Assembly: GCA_039680225.1 (NCBI GenBank)
Contig: JBDKTK010000360.1
Span: 1 to 25,565 of the forward strand
Origin: JBDKTK01 sp039680225
Lineage (GTDB): Bacteria > Desulfobacterota > Syntrophia > Syntrophales > UBA4778
Reading direction: 5' to 3'
Length of the DNA stretch: 25,565 nt
The notes under the pieces are model-generated. The model worked only from the letters and a program-made list of their open reading frames with translations. It made no database searches and was not told the DNA's origin. The position numbers and the translations under genes are program-made. Shown in pieces: positions 7,311-14,785 of this stretch (the first letter of the stretch is position 1; each line of letters begins with the position of its first letter).

Positions 7311-8054
7311 TTAAAAGACGACGTTCACCGGTATTCCATCTTTCGTGAAAGCTTTCCTCAATTCCTCGCTCGTTTCGGAAAAGAACCTGTCCTCGCCGGC
7401 CCACTCCAGGCCGTGTTTCCTGTAGGCCTGGTTGGCGTAATTATAGTTCAACCGGTCTATAAGGACATGATCGACCTTGCCCTTGAGTTCTCCTGCAAGC
7501 CCCCCGGCACCCGGCAGGATCGGCGCAATCATCGCGAAGGTGCTGATGCCGCTCCCGTGCAGGACCGCTAAAGCCTCTATCCGCCTGCCGATGGGCGACG
7601 CGCCCGGTTCGAATATCCTCCTGATGGAATCGTCCGCAGTGGTCACGGTGAACCCGACCTCGCAGTCTTTTGCCCTCTTGAAGATTTCAAGATCGCGCAG
7701 AACGAGGTCTGATTTGGTCTGGACTGTAAAGGGCCAGCCGCTCGCGGCCAGGATTTCCAGGCATTTCCCCGTGAGCCCGTATTTTTTCTCCAGCGGCTGG
7801 TAAGGGTCGCATACCCCGCTCACCCAAACGCGCCCGATGCTTTTCTTTTTCACTTCTTCGGCCAGGAGTTCGGGGGCGTTCACCTTCACGTCGACAAAAT
7901 CCCCCCACCTCTCCCTGTGCCCCGTGAACCTTTTCATGAACTTCGCATAGCAGTAGACGCATTCGTGGGCGCAGCCCACGTAAGAGTTGAGGGCATAGTC
8001 GTAGACCTGGGATTTGGAAAGAATGCTCTTCGCGTTTATTTCACGAATTTTCAT
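7311..8054 (-). CDS. SplB-like radical SAM protein
   Basis: A radical SAM enzyme of the SplB-like group (COG1533), about 247 aa. It carries the cluster motif CAHECVYCY, in which Cys 28, 32 and 35 bind the 4Fe-4S cluster, in the context ALNSYVGCAHECVYCYAKFM typical of the family. Further family features are VWVSGVCDPYQPLEKKYGLT, VQTKSDLVLRD and FTVTT. The reaction is unknown; the protein is shorter than true spore photoproduct lyase. An upstream ATG at 8078 is also possible. I prefer 8054 because the family normally begins MKIREI-like right before the AKSIL segment; neither start has a strong ribosome site. Confidence 0.87.
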   Translation of the reverse strand: MKIREINAKSILSKSQVYDYALNSYVGCAHECVYCYAKFMKRFTGHRERWGDFVDVKVNAPELLAEEVKKKSIGRVWVSGVCDPYQPLEKKYGLTGKCLEILAASGWPFTVQTKSDLVLRDLEIFKRAKDCEVGFTVTTADDSIRRIFEPGASPIGRRIEALAVLHGSGISTFAMIAPILPGAGGLAGELKGKVDHVLIDRLNYNYANQAYRKHGLEWAGEDRFFSETSEELRKAFTKDGIPVNVVF

Positions 8055-8078
8055 TTCGCCACTATAAATCAAGGTCAT

Positions 8079-8494
8079 GGGAATTTAAAGAGGATTGCGG
8101 GCTTTTGTTGTTGCCCCGGGCGCTGTCTGGAAACGGGGAAGTGTTTTTTTGAATCCGGGATTCCGCTTGCGCCGAGGCTCCCGGGAGCCCCCGCCTGAAA
8201 GGAGGATATGACCGCATGAACAAGAAGAAATGGACCGCTTCCGAAATTTGGAGAGCATGTTGGCAATTACCTACAGCAACGGCATTGCCGTGGCAATATG
8301 GGCTGTTTGGGGGGAAACCGGGGGGACAATACAATTAAGGAAGACACCCCTTCCTTTCAGGCCTCCCGGCGAAACCCTTTCTGTTTTCATCTTTTTTGAA
8401 ACGGGAAATCAGGGAAAAACTTATTGTCTATTCCCTGCGTTTCTCAGCACAATTACTGCATGTTGTTCATTTAAAAAATACAGGGAGGTGCACC
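8079..8494. other. 416-bp intergenic region between divergent genes
   Basis: Contains a perfect 14-bp palindrome GGCTCCCGGGAGCC (8176-8189), a strong AAAGGAGG ribosome site (8198-8205) leading into a 40-codon ORF (8216-8338), and then AT-richer sequence before the SYLF gene that presumably holds its promoter. No terminator or RNA gene was recognised. Confidence 0.5.
8216..8338 (+). pseudogene. 40-codon ORF, possible decayed 5' end of a methyltransferase gene
   Basis: A small ORF with an ideal AAAGGAGG site 10 bp before its ATG. The product starts MNKKKWTASEIWRACWQ and ends GLFGGKPGGQYN. The K-K-x-W-T-x-x-E-I opening, followed about 15 residues later by a TATAL...GLF pattern, recalls the N terminus of dimerisation-domain O-methyltransferases (W-T-x-x-E-I-L ... 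S-G-x-Y-W-x-x-x-x-L-H-A ... L-F). Here the middle is scrambled and the frame ends early. Either a real small protein or a frameshifted remnant is possible; the methyltransferase link is from memory of the family and weak. Confidence 0.3.
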
Positions 8495-9241
8495 ATGAGA
8501 TTTGCAGGTAAAATATTTATCCTGTGCGTTTTCGCGATATTTCTGATCTCGTGCGCAAAAGGCCCGGCTGCAACAACCGCAGCGGCGTCAGACCAGGAGC
8601 GGATCGAGGCCCAGCAGCTCGTGGAGAAATCGCAGCTTACATTCAACAACTTCATTAATGATCCAAACATGGGCGCCATGCGCGACCTCCTGCCCGGGGC
8701 CAGGGGTATCTTTATTGTTCCCCAGCAGATCAAGGGGGCATTCATTATCGGGGCCCAGGGCGGCAGCGGAGTGCTTGTCCAAAGGGTGGGGAAAACGAAT
8801 GATTGGACAGGGCCGGCCTTTTACACCGCCGCCGGGGCAAGTTTCGGATTGCAGGCGGGAGGACAGGCCGCGGAAATAGTCCTCCTGATCATGTCGGACC
8901 GCGGGATTGCGGCGTTCATGTCCAACAGTTTCAAACTCGGAGTTGACGCGGGAATTGCGGTCGGGCCGATGGGAGTCGGCGCAGCGGCTTCAACAGCCAA
9001 CCTCAGCGCCGATATCCTCAGCTTTGCCAAGGCAAAGGGATTGTATGGCGGGGTAGCCCTGGACGGCGCTGTCGTTGCCCCCCGGGACAAATGGAATTTC
9101 GCTTATTACGGAAAACCTGTAAAGCCGCCTGAAATCCTGGTCAAAGGATTAAAAAGCCCCCAGGCTGCCGGACTTTTGCAGGCAGTGGCCGTGGCCTCGC
9201 GGGAAACGGCTCAGCCCAAAGCGAAACAGGCCCCGAAATAA
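8495..9241 (+). CDS. SYLF/Ysc84-domain lipoprotein
   Basis: A 248-aa lipoprotein with a lipid-binding SYLF (YSC84) domain. The signal peptide ends in a lipobox LISC (Cys 20). The domain shows ARGIFIVPQQIKGAFIIGAQGG, GPAFYTAAGASFGLQAGGQ, VLLIMSDRGI and KLGVDAGIAVGPMGVGA, then a YGGVALDGAVVAPR segment, all typical of the family. The family binds phosphoinositides in eukaryotes; in bacteria the role is unknown. The frame is open back to 8396, but the ATG at 8495 has a perfect GGGAGGTG site (8483-8490) and gives the signal peptide. It ends with its own terminator and so appears monocistronic. Confidence 0.9.
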   Translation: MRFAGKIFILCVFAIFLISCAKGPAATTAAASDQERIEAQQLVEKSQLTFNNFINDPNMGAMRDLLPGARGIFIVPQQIKGAFIIGAQGGSGVLVQRVGKTNDWTGPAFYTAAGASFGLQAGGQAAEIVLLIMSDRGIAAFMSNSFKLGVDAGIAVGPMGVGAAASTANLSADILSFAKAKGLYGGVALDGAVVAPRDKWNFAYYGKPVKPPEILVKGLKSPQAAGLLQAVAVASRETAQPKAKQAPK

Positions 9242-9268
9242 AAGACCCAGGCAAAAGCCAGCCTCACT

Positions 9269-9305
9269 GCAGGAGCGTGCGGCAATACGCCCCTGCGTCT
9301 TTTTA
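9269..9305 (+). terminator. rho-independent terminator after SYLF gene
   Basis: The stem GCAGGAGCGT pairs with ACGCCCCTGC (one mismatch) around an 8-nt loop. It is followed by GTC and a T run. Confidence 0.7.
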
Positions 9306-9328
9306 TCCAATGCCTTCCCGCAGCAGAT

Positions 9329-9877
9329 TCAGTCGATGAATTTCAGGGTCCCTTTAATAGTGCGCTCGCCCGCCGTGAACCTGTTTTCGGCAGCGGCGTA
9401 GCCCAGGACCACGGCGCACTGCAGGACGTGATCATCGGGGACCCCCGCTTCCCTTAAGAGTTCGCGATCCCGGTTGAGCGCCAGGGTGGGGGACACGAGA
9501 AAGCAAGATCCGAGCCCCAGTCCCGTGGCCTCGAGGATCATGTTTCCCGCCGCAAGCGACGTATTTATCGCACCTAAAGGTCCCTCCTTGGGCGCGGAAA
9601 GCAGAGCCAGCACCGGCGCCCCGTAAAGCGGTTGATAGCCCGGCAGGGCCGCCCTCTGCTGCAGGAACGGGATACCGGATTTGACCATGGCGTCAAGGGT
9701 CCGGTCGTTTATCTTTTTCCTCAGCCCCGCGTTGCGGACCACAGTCATCTGGAACGGCCCGGCATTGGGCGCCCACCGGCCCGCTTCAATTATTTTCTCC
9801 AGATCGCCGGCGGAGATTTCTTTGTCCAGGTATGCCCTGACGCTCTTCCTTTTCGTGATTGCCTCTGAAATATTCAT
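9329..9877 (-). CDS. nitroreductase-family flavoprotein
   Basis: A 182-aa FMN-dependent oxidoreductase of the nitroreductase superfamily. It has the FMN phosphate-binding start TKRKSVRAY (about 8-16), the AGRWAPNAGPFQ substrate/flavin segment, and the dimer-helix region NTSLAAGNMILEATGLGLGSCF ahead of VLQCAVVLGYA. Length is typical. The ATG at 9877 has an AAAGGAG site. The natural substrate is not predictable; the family includes nitro-, quinone- and enone-reducing enzymes. It is convergent with the SYLF gene and separated from it by a terminator on the other strand. Confidence 0.9.
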   Translation of the reverse strand: MNISEAITKRKSVRAYLDKEISAGDLEKIIEAGRWAPNAGPFQMTVVRNAGLRKKINDRTLDAMVKSGIPFLQQRAALPGYQPLYGAPVLALLSAPKEGPLGAINTSLAAGNMILEATGLGLGSCFLVSPTLALNRDRELLREAGVPDDHVLQCAVVLGYAAAENRFTAGERTIKGTLKFID

Positions 9878-9898
9878 TTCGGATCTCCTTTGATTTCA

Positions 9899-9996
9899 TT
9901 GGGGGCATGTTATTAGAGAATGGGGGAATATTACAACTTTATTCCTGATAAATATTATTTGACGTTCCTGCCCTTTATACCTGATTATGCCCCCAA
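9899..9996. repeat. 10-bp inverted repeat pair upstream of the nitroreductase gene
   Basis: TTGGGGGCAT (9899-9908) is repeated exactly in inverted form as ATGCCCCCAA (9987-9996), enclosing 78 AT-rich bases. It lies in the 401-bp gap 9878-10278, directly ahead of the nitroreductase gene. It may be a split operator or the ends of a tiny element; no transposase or target duplication is visible. Confidence 0.4.
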
Positions 9997-10086
9997 GTTC
10001 ATCTTTTCGTGTTATCCGGCTTTAATGCCGTCAATAATTATCCTGTTACATCTGATTCGTATTTCCCCTTCTCCAGTATTGAAGAG

Positions 10087-10212
10087 ATGAAAGCGAATAC
10101 AGACTGGGACCTGAAGGTCTCGCTCAATGTCACGGTCGTCCCGGAACCGACGGCCGAGGAGATCCAGGTGCTGCGATCCGTCGATACGACCGGCATGCTG
10201 AAGAAAAAATAG
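10087..10212 (+). pseudogene. short coding-like stretch, probable gene remnant or small ORF
   Basis: An ORF open from 9985 to the stop at 10212. Only the 3' part, from about the ATG at 10087, has the strongly biased codon use of neighbouring real genes. It encodes MKANTDWDLKVSLNV..., then PEPTAEEIQVLRSVD and a KKK end (41 aa). The first half is AT-rich and does not look coding, and the ATG has no properly spaced ribosome site. It reads like the preserved C terminus of a lost gene, but a genuine small protein cannot be excluded. No family was recognised. It lies 66 bp before the next gene on the same strand. Confidence 0.35.
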
Positions 10213-10278
10213 TTTGCCAGCCGACGCTCAACCGTGGTTTCATTTGACCGCGTTGCATTAAAAACCAAGGAGGGACTT

Positions 10279-11742
10279 ATGGCGTTAAAGACAAGGAAAG
10301 AATATCTCCAGTCACTGAAAGCAATGAGGCCGAACATCTACAAATTCGGCGAGCTGATTGAGGACGTAAACACCCACCCGGCCACGCGCCGCACCGTCGA
10401 GAGCCATGCCCGGGCTTTCGATGCGGCCCACGACGAGAAATACGCGGCAATATTCACTGCGAAATCCTTTGACGGCGAAAAGATCCACAGGTTCAATTCA
10501 ATGATGCAGAGCATGGAAGACGTCATTGCCAACTCCAGGTTCAAGCGCGCCATGTACCGCCTGACGGGGACTTGCAGCGGGGGGCTGTGCGTGGGTTGGA
10601 ACGCCCAGAACGTGTTGTGGAATGTAACGTATGACATGGACAAGGAGTTCGGGACGAAATATCACGAAAGGCTGAAAAAATGGATTCTCGAAGCGCAGGA
10701 CAAGGCCCTGGTGGTGGCGGGCGGGCTCACCGACGCCAAGGGGGACCGGAGTCTCAGGCCCTCGCAGCAGCCCAACCCGGATTCGAACGTCCGCGTCAGG
10801 GAAGTGCGCCCGGACGGCATCGTGATCAGCGGGGCCAAGACGATGATCTGCGGCGTGGCTGCGTCCAATGAAATATTCCTTCTCCCGGGCAGCGGCTACC
10901 GGGAAGAGGACAGGGATTTCTGCCTGGCCTGCGTGGTGCCCCGCGACATCGAGGGGCTCACCATAGTGGAGACCCGCCGGGCGAGCGACGGCAGGGAATA
11001 CGAAGACGGTTTCGATATCCCGGAGACGGGGATCACCCAGGCATATCTCCTCTTCAAGGATACATTCGTGCCCAATGAAAGGGTCTTCATGTGCGGGGAA
11101 TACAAGTACACCGGCATGATCATCGACCAGTTCACCGCCAATTACCGGGCCTGCATCGGCGCGTGCGTGGCCGGCCAGGGAGACGTGATGGTCGGCGCGG
11201 CGGCCCTGATCGCGCGGGCCAACGGGCTCTCGGCGGGGACTTTCATAAACAAGATAGTCGATATGGCGGTCAACAACGAGACCACGTTCGGCATGGGGAT
11301 CGGCGCCATGGCCATGGGTAAGAAGCACCCGGCGGTCAGCTGGGTGTCGGACTCCCTGCTGGCCCATGCCAACAAGGTCCACGTCGCCACGCTGCCGTAC
11401 GAGACGAAACGGCTGTGCCAGGATATCGGGGGCGGCATCGTCGAGACCGGCTGCTTCCCGTCATACAAGGATTTCAGCAATCCCGAATACGGGGAGCAGA
11501 TACAGAAGGCGGTCAAGGCCGGTGTTAACTTCAGCGCCGAGACCAGGGCGCGGGCGGCCCGCCTGATCGAGTGGCTCACCCTGGGGGCCGGCGTCCCCGG
11601 CTGCATGCACGGCGGCGGCTCCCCGGACGGCGCGAGGCTGGTCGTTCGCTTCCGCACGCCGCTGGAGGAGTTCGTGGAGTACGCAAGGAATATAGCCGGC
11701 ATCAAGGAACCGGTGCCGGAACCGGAAAAGAAGAAGAAATAA
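10279..11742 (+). CDS. 4-hydroxyphenylacetate 3-hydroxylase / 4-hydroxybutyryl-CoA dehydratase family protein
   Basis: A 487-aa flavoprotein of the acyl-CoA-dehydrogenase-like HpaB/AbfD family. It aligns along its length with 4-hydroxybutyryl-CoA dehydratase as I recall it: FGELIEDV near the start, GDRSLRPSQQ, an IVISGAKTMICGVA flavin-proximal segment, VPNERVFMCGEYKYTGM, and MHGGGSPDGARL near the end. In AbfD the [4Fe-4S] ligands are C99, C103, H292 and C299. Here C104 and C296 line up, the first Cys is shifted by one (C99, giving C-x4-C), and the His position is Tyr 289. So dehydratase activity is doubtful. The frame opens at a GTG at 10234, but the ATG at 10279 has an AAGGAGGG site. No flavin reductase partner is adjacent. 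Confidence 0.85.
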   Translation: MALKTRKEYLQSLKAMRPNIYKFGELIEDVNTHPATRRTVESHARAFDAAHDEKYAAIFTAKSFDGEKIHRFNSMMQSMEDVIANSRFKRAMYRLTGTCSGGLCVGWNAQNVLWNVTYDMDKEFGTKYHERLKKWILEAQDKALVVAGGLTDAKGDRSLRPSQQPNPDSNVRVREVRPDGIVISGAKTMICGVAASNEIFLLPGSGYREEDRDFCLACVVPRDIEGLTIVETRRASDGREYEDGFDIPETGITQAYLLFKDTFVPNERVFMCGEYKYTGMIIDQFTANYRACIGACVAGQGDVMVGAAALIARANGLSAGTFINKIVDMAVNNETTFGMGIGAMAMGKKHPAVSWVSDSLLAHANKVHVATLPYETKRLCQDIGGGIVETGCFPSYKDFSNPEYGEQIQKAVKAGVNFSAETRARAARLIEWLTLGAGVPGCMHGGGSPDGARLVVRFRTPLEEFVEYARNIAGIKEPVPEPEKKKK

Positions 11743-11757
11743 TTCCCAATCAAATTC

Positions 11758-11799
11758 AAAAAGGGCCATGGGCATTGCCGTCCATGGCCCTTTTTTATT
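11758..11799. terminator. bidirectional terminator
   Basis: A perfect stem pairs AAAAAGGGCCATGG with CCATGGCCCTTTTT around a 10-nt loop, with A and T runs on the arms. It separates the convergent genes ending at 11742 (+) and 11809 (-). Confidence 0.9.
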
Positions 11800-11808
11800 T
11801 TTCCCGGT

Positions 11809-12903
11809 TTAAATTTCGAGCTTGTTCTTCAGGTCAAAGGGATAGGGAGGGCAGCCTTTGATGCGGATGTCGCATCCTGCCCCTTCACCGCAGCAGTTGC
11901 CGAAAGCCACCCGGCAGGCGCCTGTTGCGGGCGTTTTATCTGTTTTGGTGCCGAGGTAAACATGCGTCTCCCGGGGCGGCTCCTGTCCGTAAAGCTCGAA
12001 TGAGAGCAGCAGCGCGTTCATGCAGGAGCTGCACGCATCGATATCGTGGACGAAAAAGCCCTTCGGTATCGCGCAGTGCATCCGCGCTTTCTTGAAAGGA
12101 TAACTGATGTCCTCGATTCTCTCGCCCAGGATTTCTGTTTTTGTAACATCAATGCCGTTATGTTCGATATACAACTGGATATGCTTCGCTTCTTCCAGGC
12201 TATGCTGCATGACAAGACAGCCTGCATAATCCGTTTCCGCCCTGTCTCCCCCGGCGATGAGCAGGTCCAGGTCCACCATGTCCCCTCCCCGCGGCCCCAT
12301 GCGCTCCATGCAGCGGCTGCAGTCAATGATGTTCAGGGCGGGCTTTACGATGCTGTTCAAATCCACGATGGCCCTGTCCAACCCGGCCTCGTGAAAGCGC
12401 CTTTTCTCGTCCCGCACGAGCAGACCCTTCAGGTTCTTCAAGGCAAGCGTGATCCCCGTGGCATAATGGACCTTCATGACAGGGATATTTACGATGCTGT
12501 CCGCTTCAAACACCTCTCCGGCGATTTTGACAGTTTCCAGGATGAGGGGCTTTTTTACTTTCACCTCGACGGCCTCGGACCTGTTGAGGTTGATCAGCGG
12601 GATATCGTACTTCCGGGCCAGCTCAGTATAGCCCGTCCTGGCGAAGAACATATCTGTCATGCGCTCGTTGCCGAAGGTGGCTTCGGCCAGGACTATCTTC
12701 CTGGTACCGAAATCCTTTAAAAGCCTGATTACATTTTCAACCAGCTCAATGCTCGTGACACCTTCCGTGCCGTTGATGTTCGGCTTGAGCATCACAAATT
12801 CTTGAGGGCGGATGAATTCCCCTATGCCTCCGATAAGGTCAAGGGCCCGCTCCAGAGCCGGCCCCATTTCCCGGTTTATTTTGACTATGCTTACCCTTCC
12901 CAT
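11809..12903 (-). CDS. DUF362 protein with Cys-rich C terminus
   Basis: A 364-aa DUF362 protein. The family core is visible: FVMLKPNINGTEGVTS (about 36-51), then KIVLAEATFGN, and INIPVMKVHYATG-type segment into TLALKNLKGLL (about 139-162). Function is unknown; many relatives are fused to ferredoxin domains. No classical ferredoxin motif is present here, but 11 cysteines occur, including CxxC at 195-198 and 291-294. A terminal cluster lies at 330, 337, 338, 344 and 351 (GNCCGEGAGC ... KGCPPYP), suggesting metal or FeS binding (inference). The frame runs open to 12963, but the ATG at 12903 has a GGAGAT site 7 bp away and gives the family-typical N terminus MGRVSIVKIN. It is probably monocistronic. 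Confidence 0.85.
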   Translation of the reverse strand: MGRVSIVKINREMGPALERALDLIGGIGEFIRPQEFVMLKPNINGTEGVTSIELVENVIRLLKDFGTRKIVLAEATFGNERMTDMFFARTGYTELARKYDIPLINLNRSEAVEVKVKKPLILETVKIAGEVFEADSIVNIPVMKVHYATGITLALKNLKGLLVRDEKRRFHEAGLDRAIVDLNSIVKPALNIIDCSRCMERMGPRGGDMVDLDLLIAGGDRAETDYAGCLVMQHSLEEAKHIQLYIEHNGIDVTKTEILGERIEDISYPFKKARMHCAIPKGFFVHDIDACSSCMNALLLSFELYGQEPPRETHVYLGTKTDKTPATGACRVAFGNCCGEGAGCDIRIKGCPPYPFDLKNKLEI

Positions 12904-13101
12904 ACGATCTCCAATCTCTTTATTACAGCCCCCTTTCCGGGAGACACAGGGGGATTTATCCAACGCAGGAGCTAGTAATCATGAATCTGTCCGCTTGTCA
13001 AATTCCCCTTTGCGAATTTCCACGATGGGATAATTCAGGTTCTATTCCGACGGTTTTTTTGATACAAATTCCGGAAAGACCTTTATCCGGGAGCGAAGGA
13101 T

Positions 13102-13722
13102 ATGGGAAAATTCCGATCGATAGTTATTTCACGCCTGATGGGGAGCGGAGGCTCATATATCGGCTATCTTGCCGCCAGGGAGCTCGGTTTCCGGTACCTG
13201 GACCGGGAAATCCTCAGGGAGGCATCAGACCGGCTGGGAGTGGATACCGCGCTCATCGAACATGCGGAAGAGAGGTCGGCGGGAATAATCGAAAGCCTTC
13301 TGAGGAGTTTTTCATCCGGCGCGCCCGAATCTGCTTTTATACCTCCAATGGGCCGGGCCGTTTACGAACGCGACCTGTTCCAGTTGGAAAGCAGGATCAT
13401 GAACAGGGTGGTTGACGAAGTCGGCGCGGTCATCGTGGGCAGGGGCGCTTTTTACGCGCTGAAGGACCGCCCGGAAGTCTTTCGCGTTTTCATCCATGCG
13501 CCGCTGGAATTCAGGATCAGGCGCGTCATGGAAGTCAGGAAGAACGCGGAATACGAAACTGTCAAATCCCAGGTGATTGAATCGGACCGCAGGAGGACCA
13601 AGTTCGTCAAGGATATTATCGGGGTAAACTGGATGGACGCGAGGAACTTTCACCTGTGCGTTGATTCAAGCGCCGTGGATTTCCGCTCGATACTGGGCAT
13701 GATCAAGAATTTCTTTTCATAA
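13102..13722 (+). CDS. cytidylate kinase-like family protein
   Basis: A 206-aa P-loop protein of the cytidylate-kinase-like family (PF13189 type). The start VISRLMGSGGSYIGYLAARE (about 8-27) is the family's modified P-loop, and FRYLDREIL follows as in relatives. Further features are AVIVGRGAFYAL, FRVFIHAPLEFRIRRVM (a NMP-kinase lid-like basic segment) and SDRRRTKFVKDIIG. The classical Walker A lysine is absent, as is common in this family, so the phosphate acceptor is uncertain; true CMP kinase activity should not be assumed. It starts at an ATG with a GAAGGA sequence close by and ends at its own terminator. The 198-bp gap upstream shows no clear promoter. Confidence 0.85.
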   Translation: MGKFRSIVISRLMGSGGSYIGYLAARELGFRYLDREILREASDRLGVDTALIEHAEERSAGIIESLLRSFSSGAPESAFIPPMGRAVYERDLFQLESRIMNRVVDEVGAVIVGRGAFYALKDRPEVFRVFIHAPLEFRIRRVMEVRKNAEYETVKSQVIESDRRRTKFVKDIIGVNWMDARNFHLCVDSSAVDFRSILGMIKNFFS

Positions 13723-13743
13723 AGAAGCAATCCTGTAATAGCT

Positions 13744-13788
13744 AAAGGGCCAATGCATGTTCCTGCCTGGCCCTTCTTTATTTTTTCA
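13744..13788 (+). terminator. rho-independent terminator
   Basis: AAAGGGCCA pairs with TGGCCCTT around a 16-nt loop, followed by a T-rich tail (CTTTATTTTTTC). It lies 22 bp after the cytidylate-kinase-like gene. Confidence 0.75.
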
Positions 13789-13954
13789 AATAACTTTTAA
13801 CCCGATTTAAACTTTCATTAAAAAAACCGCACATCCGCCTGTCCTGAATGTCCTGAAATGTAAATCAGTCTTTTCCTGATGCCTCTAAGGAAAACCGCTA
13901 TCGTATTCAGGAATCAACCGACTACCGGACCTGTCCAAGGTTAAGTACCCTTCT

Positions 13955-13984
13955 ACCAAAAGCGGCGTTGTCTTTTGGTTTTAA
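13955..13984 (+). other. hairpin with T-rich tail in the leader of the PEP-CTERM gene
   Basis: ACCAAAAG and CTTTTGGT form an 8-bp stem around CGGCGTTGT, followed by TTTAATT. It lies about 35 bp before the PEP-CTERM start and behind no gene that needs a second terminator, so it may act as a leader attenuator. The rest of the 292-bp gap 13723-14014 shows only a terminator and AT-rich sequence; no known riboswitch motif was recognised. Confidence 0.4.
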
Positions 13985-14014
13985 TTACATCCGGACTTGA
14001 AAGGAGGACATTCT

Positions 14015-14712
14015 ATGAAGAGGCTGAGTTTTTTTACATTGATTGCCGCGATAGGCATCTCTATCGGAATTGCGGCAACTGCAAATGCGGACTTGATGAT
14101 TGAATACCAGGGCACAAGCTATTTCGGGGTCACCAATCAGAACCAGCCGTTGGCCCAGGTAGTCGTCGGCGCTTCCGATGTGGAGATCGGCAGCTTTGGC
14201 GTCTACGGCCAGGCGCAGGCTGACGGGAATCTGAAATTCCTGATTTTCGACAGGGCGCAGACAACCTCGCCGGTATACATATCGGCATTGCAGGCGGTAA
14301 CGGGGCATCCGGGCACATTTGCCGCCAACGCGCAATGGTATGATTCACCCGAAATCGATTTCACGCTGCTGGCGGGGCATACGTACGCCATGGGAGTTAT
14401 TTCCGATAAGGTCGGGGCGAATACATTTTATTGGGGCGCGTCTCCCGATTCCCCCTTCGGCCCGGGGCCGGCGACTGCGGCAACGGCATGACCTTGTCAT
14501 TCAGGCAGGTCCTGGATAATTCCGGCCTGGTGAACGGAGTATTCACGAATACCCCGACTCTTTACGGCAGTTTTGCCGATTCGACCAGGCGCGAGATATC
14601 GTTGCATATCAATTCTCCGCAGCCGCCGGAATCCGTTCCTGAGCCTGCCGCAGCGTTGCTGCTCGGGACGGGACTGCTGGGCCTGGCCGGGGTCAGGAGA
14701 AAAATCAAATAA
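14015..14712 (+). pseudogene. PEP-CTERM sorting protein interrupted by a one-base frameshift
   Basis: An exported surface or exopolysaccharide-associated protein for exosortase sorting, split over two frames. The first frame (ATG at 14015, AAGGAGG site 14001-14007) gives a signal peptide (MKRLSFFTLI..., cleavage near ANA-D) and a beta-rich body up to a TGA at 14489-14491. The second frame carries the continuation MTLSFRQVLDNSGLVNGVF and ends with SVPEPAAALLLGTG, a hydrophobic helix and RRKIK, a textbook PEP-CTERM signal. Adding one base near 14480-14482 would give an unbroken 232-aa protein reading ...PATAANGMTLSF.... The lesion is either a real mutation or a sequencing error. The exosortase must be encoded elsewhere. 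Ligand or function is unknown. Confidence 0.8.
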
Positions 14713-14754
14713 GAGGGTCGAGGGCCGGTCTGCCCCTGACCTGTTGGAGAATGC

Positions 14755-14785
14755 AAAGCAGGGCTGCACAAGTCCTGCTTTTTTT
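14755..14785. terminator. terminator between convergent genes
   Basis: AAAGCAGG and CCTGCTTT form a perfect 8-bp stem around an 11-nt loop with a 7-T run. It ends the PEP-CTERM transcript and abuts the stop codon of the kinase gene on the other strand. Confidence 0.8.

Noticed and set aside
10498..11382. 294-aa ORF on the - strand inside the HpaB/AbfD-like gene
   Set aside because: The + strand gene has clear family motifs and a ribosome site. The antisense frame is open only because of GC-rich codon bias.
13800..14014. Cyclic-di-GMP (GEMM) or other riboswitch before the PEP-CTERM gene
   Set aside because: None of the conserved GEMM core was found. Only a simple hairpin at 13955-13984 is supportable.
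14440..14492. Programmed -1 frameshift in the PEP-CTERM gene
   Set aside because: The C run at 14452-14456 is not in an X-XXY-YYZ frame and no strong downstream structure is evident. A simple one-base loss fits better.
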